A DNA stretch of 32,301 nt, from contig JAJJLU010000551.1 of the NCBI GenBank assembly GCA_023807065.1, forward strand, positions 1 through 32,301, read 5' to 3'. Position numbers and translations under genes: made by a program. The first letter of the stretch is position 1; each line of letters begins with the position of its first letter. Positions 27,379-32,301 of the stretch are shown one piece after another. Origin of the DNA: Isotricha intestinalis. Taxonomy: Eukaryota; Ciliophora; Litostomatea; Vestibuliferida; Isotrichidae. The notes under the pieces were generated by a model that was given only the letters and a program-made list of their open reading frames with translations, was not told the origin of the DNA and searched no databases.

Positions 27379-27984
27379 ATGAAAACAGAAGGAAATCTGC
27401 TGTTCAACAATTATAATCATAAACCAAGATATTTATCAAAATATCAACATATTTTTCAAGAATTATTTCAAGACGATAATACAGTAGAATTAGATTTTAA
27501 TAAAACTCAAACTTCATCTAGACCAAGTTATTTTTTGATTGATCAAACAAGAAATTCTGATCCAATAAAAAATTCTTTAATATCAACTAGATATCAACTA
27601 ATAACAGGTAAAAAGCTTGATACAAAATCCAATAAAAATTATTATAAAAATAATAAATCTAATCAAAGTTATCAATTTTCTAATTCTAAAATGAATGGTC
27701 CTAGTTTTGAAGTTAAATATGGTAATCAAAATTTAAAAAATTTTAAAAGGTTTTTAAGAGAAACTGATAGAAATAATCTGAAAAATAATAATGGTTTTAA
27801 TTATAACACAATAAATGTTAATAAAACTAGAAATGGAAATTATAGTAATAATTTTATTGAAAAATTACATTCCGCTTTACCTGAATATACTAGTTTATCT
27901 AATAAGGGACAAAGTTTCCTTAAAGGAAATTTAAAAACAGCTGAATTTTCTTCTTTAAAAAATAAGTTAAGAATGAATTATTAG
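27379..27984 (+). CDS. Small protein of unknown function (201 aa)
   Basis: The ORF starts MKTEGNLLFNNYNHKPRYL and ends at TAG. It is polar, Asn/Lys/Ser-rich, with no membrane segment. It contains RNSDPIKNSLISTRYQLITG, similar in part to the start of the upstream gene. This pattern of short conserved motifs in disordered sequence resembles ciliate structural or axonemal proteins, but no identification is possible. The same-strand spacing to the upstream gene is 166 bp. Confidence 0.7.
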   Translation: MKTEGNLLFNNYNHKPRYLSKYQHIFQELFQDDNTVELDFNKTQTSSRPSYFLIDQTRNSDPIKNSLISTRYQLITGKKLDTKSNKNYYKNNKSNQSYQFSNSKMNGPSFEVKYGNQNLKNFKRFLRETDRNNLKNNNGFNYNTINVNKTRNGNYSNNFIEKLHSALPEYTSLSNKGQSFLKGNLKTAEFSSLKNKLRMNY

Positions 27985-28005
27985 ATACTTCATTTTTATA
28001 TTATG

Positions 28006-28028
28006 AATGAAATATTAGTTATTTCATT
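28006..28028 (+). other. 9-bp hairpin 21 nt after a stop codon
   Basis: AATGAAATA and TATTTCATT pair perfectly around a 5-nt loop (TTAGT). The 20-base motif at 28010-28029 overlaps it and recurs at 11068-11087. Confidence 0.4.
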
Positions 28029-28029
28029 T
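28010..28029 (+). repeat. 20-base 3'-flank motif, second copy
   Basis: AAATATTAGTTATTTCATTT, identical to 11068-11087, lies 26 nt after the stop of the 201-residue gene. In both places it is immediately downstream of a gene end. Confidence 0.4.
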
Positions 28030-28161
28030 CATTAACTTCTTTATTTATTTATTATCCTATTTATTTATTTTAAATTTTGAACTTGTTAAAAATTTTTTAT
28101 TCATATTTTTCAAAGTTTATTTATTTATAAATATAAATATTTTATTTTTCAAAAATGATTA

Positions 28162-29772
28162 TTAATTTTTTAATTGAATATTTATTTTATTTTCTCCTAT
28201 TTCTAAATTTACTTCTTTACTTGTTTTTTCAAAACCAACTTTAAATACATTTATAATACATTCTCCAGGATTTGTAATTAAATCATATCTTCCTTTTATA
28301 TTTTTATTTTCTTTAAAGTAAAAATCTTCATTATCAATATTATAAAAATCATTATCTCCAAAAAATTTTCTTTGTAAAGTTACTTTTGCTCCTTCAATTA
28401 ATTCATTTCTTCCATCATCATTTATATAATATAAAAAAACTTGAATATATGAATCTATTTGTTTAAATAAACCTATTATTCTATTGTAAGTAAATAATTT
28501 ATTTTTATATGGATTTCTTAATTCATCATATTCAAAAATTTTTTTAAATTGAAGAAAAATTCCACATGAAGAAAAATATTGACAATTTTCTGTTTCAATT
28601 ATATATGAATCATAAGGTACATTTTCTATTAATACTATTCCTTCTTCATCTGAATAAGCACTGGATAAAAATTTTCCTTTCATTTTTTTTAATTGAGTTG
28701 AATCATGAATATATAAATCATTTTTATTTATTGAATTATTTGAAAGAGAATTATGATTTGTTTTTGAAGAATATATTGTTGACATATTTGATTCATTTAT
28801 ATTTTTATTATTTGAAAAATTTCTTTCGCTTATATTTTTACTATAATTATATGAATAACTTGATTTTGGTCTTTTTAAATTTTCTTTTATAAGATATTTA
28901 TTTTTATTTTTTTCTTTTTCTTCTTTTAATATTTGAGTTCTTCTTTTTGGATTAAATATTTGATCCAATGAATCTTCATATTCAAAGAAATATTTTTCTA
29001 ACTGTTCAGGATAATATTCATATAAATTTATTTTAATATTTGATATTTTAGATGGAAAACCAAAATTTTCAAATAATTTTTCTCTTTCTTTTTCTTTTTC
29101 ATTTAATTCTTCTTCTTTATTATATAAAGTAATCTTTAAATTTAGTAAAGGTGAATGTTTCATTATTTTATTTAAAATTATATATATATTTGGCCAAGAA
29201 CCTGAATTTATTTTAGAATGTATTAAAATAATCTTTGTTTTATCATTAATTTTTTTGGCCATTTGAATTTCTAAACATCCTAATTTTTTAACATCATTTT
29301 TTATTTCAAAAGGTTTTAAGTATATTTTTATAAAAGGAAATCTTAATGATATACAATTTTTAATTATATTTGCTGCTTTTTTATAAATATCATTAATATG
29401 ATGTGTATGTGATAAATGTTCTATGCAATTTGAACAATGTTCTATAGTAATAATTACATCATTATTTTCTAAATTATCAAACTCCAGAAAATGTGTTTGT
29501 TTAATTTTATTACTATTTTTCTCTAAACATTTATTATTATTTCCATAATTTAGATTATATCCTAATCCAGTATCATCATAAATATATTCAAATTTTTTTT
29601 GAATATGTCCAGAAGTTTTCCAAAAATTTTGATGAATTTTTGAGTTATAATATCCATATAATTTACGAGAAGAATTTTCGATTTTTTTTCTAATAATTTG
29701 ACGTTTATTTTCATTATTGGTAGTTCTAGCTTTAACTAATTCTTTTTTTAATTTATCTAATGAGGAAATCAT
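28162..29772 (-). CDS. Rdx (selenoprotein W/T/H-like) thioredoxin-fold fusion protein
   Basis: In this 536-residue protein, residues about 105-205 look like an Rdx domain: VIITIEHCSNCIEHLSH with a CxxC at 113-116, then a helix, FPFIKIYLKP, LGCLEIQMAKK, and SKINSGSWPNIYIILNKI, the strand-turn-helix end of SelW-type folds. The first Cys is Cys, not Sec. Rdx proteins are thiol-redox proteins. N-terminal to it is a basic coiled-coil-like stretch (5-50). C-terminal are a charged linker (218-350) and about 170 residues with beta-strand pattern (365-536; KGKFLSSAYSDEEGIVLIENVPYDS and EGAKVTLQRKF), possibly one or two Ig-like or carboxypeptidase-regulatory-like modules. Several ciliate proteins share this multi-part layout as I recall; function is not known. 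Confidence 0.75.
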   Translation of the reverse strand: MISSLDKLKKELVKARTTNNENKRQIIRKKIENSSRKLYGYYNSKIHQNFWKTSGHIQKKFEYIYDDTGLGYNLNYGNNNKCLEKNSNKIKQTHFLEFDNLENNDVIITIEHCSNCIEHLSHTHHINDIYKKAANIIKNCISLRFPFIKIYLKPFEIKNDVKKLGCLEIQMAKKINDKTKIILIHSKINSGSWPNIYIILNKIMKHSPLLNLKITLYNKEEELNEKEKEREKLFENFGFPSKISNIKINLYEYYPEQLEKYFFEYEDSLDQIFNPKRRTQILKEEKEKNKNKYLIKENLKRPKSSYSYNYSKNISERNFSNNKNINESNMSTIYSSKTNHNSLSNNSINKNDLYIHDSTQLKKMKGKFLSSAYSDEEGIVLIENVPYDSYIIETENCQYFSSCGIFLQFKKIFEYDELRNPYKNKLFTYNRIIGLFKQIDSYIQVFLYYINDDGRNELIEGAKVTLQRKFFGDNDFYNIDNEDFYFKENKNIKGRYDLITNPGECIINVFKVGFEKTSKEVNLEIGENKINIQLKN

Positions 29773-30004
29773 AATAATTCAAAAAAATTAATAAAAAAAC
29801 CAAAAAAATAAATGAATAGAAAAAAAATAAAAAATAAAAATAAAAAGAAAATAAAAAAAAATTGAAAATAAAAATGAAAAAAGAACAATTCAAAAATATT
29901 AATAATAAAAAAAAAGAAAAGGACAAACTAAAGAGAAGAGAATATGGGGCCATTAGGAGTGGATAAATGTATTTACTCTATTCAATATATAAACAAATAA
30001 ATTT

Positions 30005-30366
30005 ATGAAAATTTATTTATCTTATAACTTTATTACCTTTAATTGCATTATTTTATTCTAATTATAATATAGAACAGAAAAATGTGGTATTTTGATAATA
30101 TGTTGTTCAACATATGAATCAACTTCAACTGTATCTACTCCAAATTAGGAACATGAACTTCTGATATAGTTGCATTTTTGGATAAATCAGCCAGTGTTGA
30201 TGAAACAGATGATTGCCAAACATGTAATGTTGATGGTAAATATTCAACATGTAATGATGGATATACTTTATCATCTGATCCTTGTACTGTTTCTAATGTA
30301 AGTAATAATAAAAATAACAGTTTTTCATTACATGGATCATTATTAATTATCTTATTAGTCATTTAA
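30005..30366 (+). pseudogene. Decayed Cys-rich GPI-type surface-protein gene (i-antigen-like)
   Basis: ATG at 30005 opens MKIYL; one base out of frame the sequence continues ITLLPLIALFYSNYN, a typical signal peptide. Stops and frame changes follow through about 30156. From 30157 to TAA at 30364-30366 a clean frame reads ETDDCQTCNVDGKYSTCNDG, PC, then a Ser/Asn spacer and hydrophobic end SLHGSLLIILLVI. Paired CxxC with Gly resembles the furin-like repeats of ciliate immobilisation-type surface antigens with a GPI tail. No ATG starts the second part. The gene is thus a remnant of about 360 bp whose middle is lost. Family assignment is by pattern only. Confidence 0.6.
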
Positions 30367-31191
30367 TTCTAATTTATATAAATTTTATTTTTCAAATTAC
30401 ATATATTTTGCTTTTTACATAATATATGATGATTCAAGAAAAATAATTTTAATATATTTTTTTCATTTTCTCAAATCTCTATAATTGATAAATTTAACAT
30501 TGTAAAATTAATTTTTTATTTATTTAAAAAGAATTTTTAAATAAAATAAAAAAAATAATATAGAAATAATTATTTTGATATTTTCTTTTTATTTTATTTT
30601 TTTTATAAAAAGAAGAATTTTATTCAATTTCATCATAAGCATTAATATTGTTTCTTTTGTCAAATAATAAATGCAAAAAGCAACTTGAAGTATGTGAAAT
30701 TTATTTTTATAAATATTTTAATTTAATAAAAAAAAATTGATTTGAAGATTCTCTTTTAAACTTTTAATAAAAATGAAAATATATACCAATCAATATAAAT
30801 AAAATAATCCTAATTTAAAAAAAATAAATAATAATTATATTATATAATATTAAATTTATTTTTATTGTTAAAACTCATAATTTTTATAATTGGATATAAT
30901 CAGAAATATTACAAATTTTTATCATCTAGTGGAAATTTTGCTTTATATAATAAATTATATTCAATTCAATATTTATATTCCAAAAAACAAAAAAAAAATA
31001 AAGAATTAAAAAAAAATACAAAAACAAAAGTAAAATATTAATTAAAAAGATTATTGAACATTATTTACAATAAAAATGAAATTCATTTATCTAAATTATA
31101 GGAAATAATGACAAATATAAAAAAAGATTTAAATTCTTCACCAAAAAGACACTTTTATGATTTTTAAAATTATAGGAATATACAAATAAAA
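30367..31191. other. Subtelomeric spacer with possible coding remnant at its end
   Basis: 825 bases, A/T-rich, without an open frame of note. Near 31050-31170 the plus strand reads coding-like in one frame (NEIHLSKL, then TAG, then EIMTNIKKDLNSSPKRHFYDF, then TAA) and then meets the inverted-repeat element. This may be part of a decayed gene; the rest shows nothing. Confidence 0.35.
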
Positions 31192-31466
31192 TACCATAAT
31201 CCCCCTATCTATCAGGACAATGCATTTTCAATTTTTTTAAAATTTCTGACTAAATCCGGATATGAGGAACTCCTATAAAATATAATAAATATTATATCAA
31301 TTTAATATTAAAATCAATATTAATTTTGAATTTAATTTTATTAAAATCTTTTGATAATTTATTTTTTTTAAAACAAAATATAACAGCCAAGAAACGGAAA
31401 AATGGAAAAATTTTTTAAAAAAAATCCGGACTTCTAGGGTGTAGGATAGTCAAGGGGATTATGGTA
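31192..31466. mobile_element. 275-bp terminal-inverted-repeat element (MITE-like), TA-flanked
   Basis: TACCATAATCCCC (31192-31204) is repeated in inverted orientation as GGGGATTATGGTA (31454-31466); CTATC-like bases extend the similarity a little further inward. The outermost TA at each side could be the target duplication of a Tc1/mariner-type element. Each arm also has a TCCGGA palindrome, at 31255-31260 and 31425-31430. The arms are much richer in G/C than the surroundings, while the middle is A/T-rich and has no gene. Best explained as a non-autonomous DNA transposon; a retained internal eliminated sequence is the alternative, since those also lie between TA dinucleotides in ciliates. Confidence 0.7.
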
Positions 31467-31549
31467 ATCAATTTTGCTATTTTCAAATCTCTCTTCTTTT
31501 AATTAATTTTATTAGATTAATTAATATTATAAATTTTTTTTACATATTT

Positions 31550-32160
31550 AGCTCTATTTTATTTAATCATGATAACTATTTGAACATTTATTTTAATATA
31601 TTTGTTATCTGGTTTTGAATTAGATTTTAATATTGAATTTTTTTTGTAGTTATCCTGTTTAAAAATTATTAAAGATTTAAAAAAGTAATTTTTATTAATT
31701 TCTAAAAACAAAATGACTCTTTTAAAGATAATTCTTTAAATTATGCATTATATTATAAATTAACAATTAGTTATCTTGAAAATGATAATGATTATTAAAC
31801 AAAATAAGGAAAATAGCGTATTTTAAATTGGATAAATTTTATAAAAGAGGAGAGTTCAAAAAGAATAGAAAATAATTAAAAATCAGAAAGTTATTCAATT
31901 AATGAAAGTAGAAAGAACAAGTAATTTTGAAAATGCAGAAAAAAAATTTCATGGTTCACAAATATTTGAAAAAAGAGAAGAGACATTAAAAGAAAAAAAC
32001 TTAATAAAATTATAAATGAAGATGAAGTCTTTTCAAATTTATTAATTCTACTTTTGGTTTAATTAAAATTAATGATTTTTTCATTTCTGAAATATATTTT
32101 ACTAGAAAAATTATTTCGAAAACAATTCAATAAATGATTAGAATTAATCTAAACATTTAG
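31550..32160 (+). pseudogene. Possible degenerate coding remnant near the telomere
   Basis: Between about 31700 and 31920 one plus-strand frame reads protein-like text (DNSLNYALYYKLTISYLENDND, then RILNWINFIKEESSKRIENN) broken by TAA and TAG codons. Further on, FENAEKKFHGSQIFEKREETL and, in another frame, FGLIKINDFFISEIYFTRKIISK appear. Coding-like use of GAA, GAT and AGA contrasts with plain spacer. I suspect a decayed gene with frameshifts; the family is not identifiable with confidence, and chance in A/T-rich DNA is possible. Confidence 0.28.
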
Positions 32161-32270
32161 TTTTAAAATTTATATTAACTTAAAAAAATAAATAATATAT
32201 AAATTAAATTCAATTTAATTTCCTTTTTTAAAATCATTAAAAAAAAGAATTTGGAATATAATTAATATAT

Positions 32271-32301
32271 GGGGATTGGGGATGGGGATTGGGGATTGGG
32301 G
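32271..32301 (+). repeat. Telomeric repeat array, GGGGATT (CCCCAAT on the other strand)
   Basis: The window ends with GGGGATT, GGGGAT, GGGGATT, GGGGATT, GGGG. G-rich on the strand running toward the end is the correct polarity for a right-hand telomere. One unit is 6 bases, as expected from imprecise telomerase copying. The array is only 31 bases because the sequence stops here. G runs of this kind occur almost nowhere else in the window. Confidence 0.9.

Noticed and set aside
29946..29952. GGGGCC near the Rdx gene as an internal telomere-like site
   Set aside because: No ATT follows and no repeat is present.
29874..29966. Short plus-strand ORF, MKKEQFKNINNKKKEK..., next to a G-rich patch (ATGGGGCC)
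   Set aside because: Only 30 codons in an A-rich upstream region of the Rdx gene; could be a truncated gene start but nothing confirms it.
30135..30362. Minus-strand 75-codon open frame over the surface-gene remnant
   Set aside because: The plus strand shows Cys-rich text and a GPI-like tail, so the minus frame is its shadow.
1..32301. Ciliate code with TAA/TAG read as Gln
   Set aside because: TAA and TAG end most genes at family-typical C-termini (for example PI4K after TNGITY and both Rabs after CC), and CAA is the normal Gln codon.
1..32301. tRNA, rRNA or CRISPR-like arrays
   Set aside because: No cloverleaf B-box, no conserved rRNA segments, and no regularly spaced identical repeats were seen.

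Overview
The window looks like the end of a macronuclear chromosome from a ciliate with a very AT-rich genome and the standard genetic code. Four things point this way. (1) The right edge is a G-rich telomeric array, GGGGATT on this strand and CCCCAAT on the other. (2) The gene families and their wording are ciliate-like: a 1703-residue cyclic-nucleotide-binding K+ channel, a Rab32-like and a Rab5-like GTPase, a cytosolic CAP-domain protein, an Rdx/SelW-like fusion and a SHAQKYF Myb. (3) Genes are packed 76-270 bases apart, almost intronless, and the two introns I can place are only 26 and 28 nt. (4) TAA, TAG and TGA all end genes, so the Gln reassignment of Tetrahymena and Paramecium does not apply. 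Standard code, extreme AT content and CCCCAAT telomeres would fit a litostome such as a rumen entodiniomorph, but that last step is from memory and unverified.

Left part (1-6250): the 3' end of a gene with a GPI-signal-like tail, then a CNBD K+ channel (+), a type III beta-like PI 4-kinase (-), a Lys-rich coiled-coil protein (+), and an inverted relative of the first gene. That relative is a secreted Cys-rich ORF broken by one TAA. It shares about 60 bp of 3' flank with the first gene, so the two tails enclose about 5.3 kb as an inverted pair.

Middle (6741-22682): a PWWP chromatin reader (+), a SHAQKYF Myb factor (-), a five-finger C2H2 factor with a 28-nt intron (-), a Rab32-like GTPase with Met at the catalytic Gln position (+), a PP2C phosphatase with a long phosphosite-rich extension (+), an unknown two-exon gene whose second codon is TAA (-), a Rab5-like GTPase (+), the giant CNBD channel (-) and an amino-acid permease (+).

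Right part (22782-29772): a zinc-finger/HECT ubiquitin ligase (-), a CAP-domain protein (+), two unknown basic proteins (+) and an Rdx-fold fusion protein (-). From about 30 kb to the end the sequence is subtelomeric and decayed. It holds a broken Cys-rich surface-protein gene with signal-peptide and GPI-tail remnants, scattered coding-like fragments, a 275-bp terminal-inverted-repeat element whose ends carry one telomere-like heptamer each, and the telomere.

The genes do not form one pathway. They cover signalling (two K+ channels, PP2C, PI4K), membrane traffic (PI4K, two Rabs), transcription and chromatin (PWWP, Myb, C2H2), ubiquitylation (HECT) and surface proteins. Several neighbours are divergent with 107-270 bp between starts, so they probably share promoter regions.
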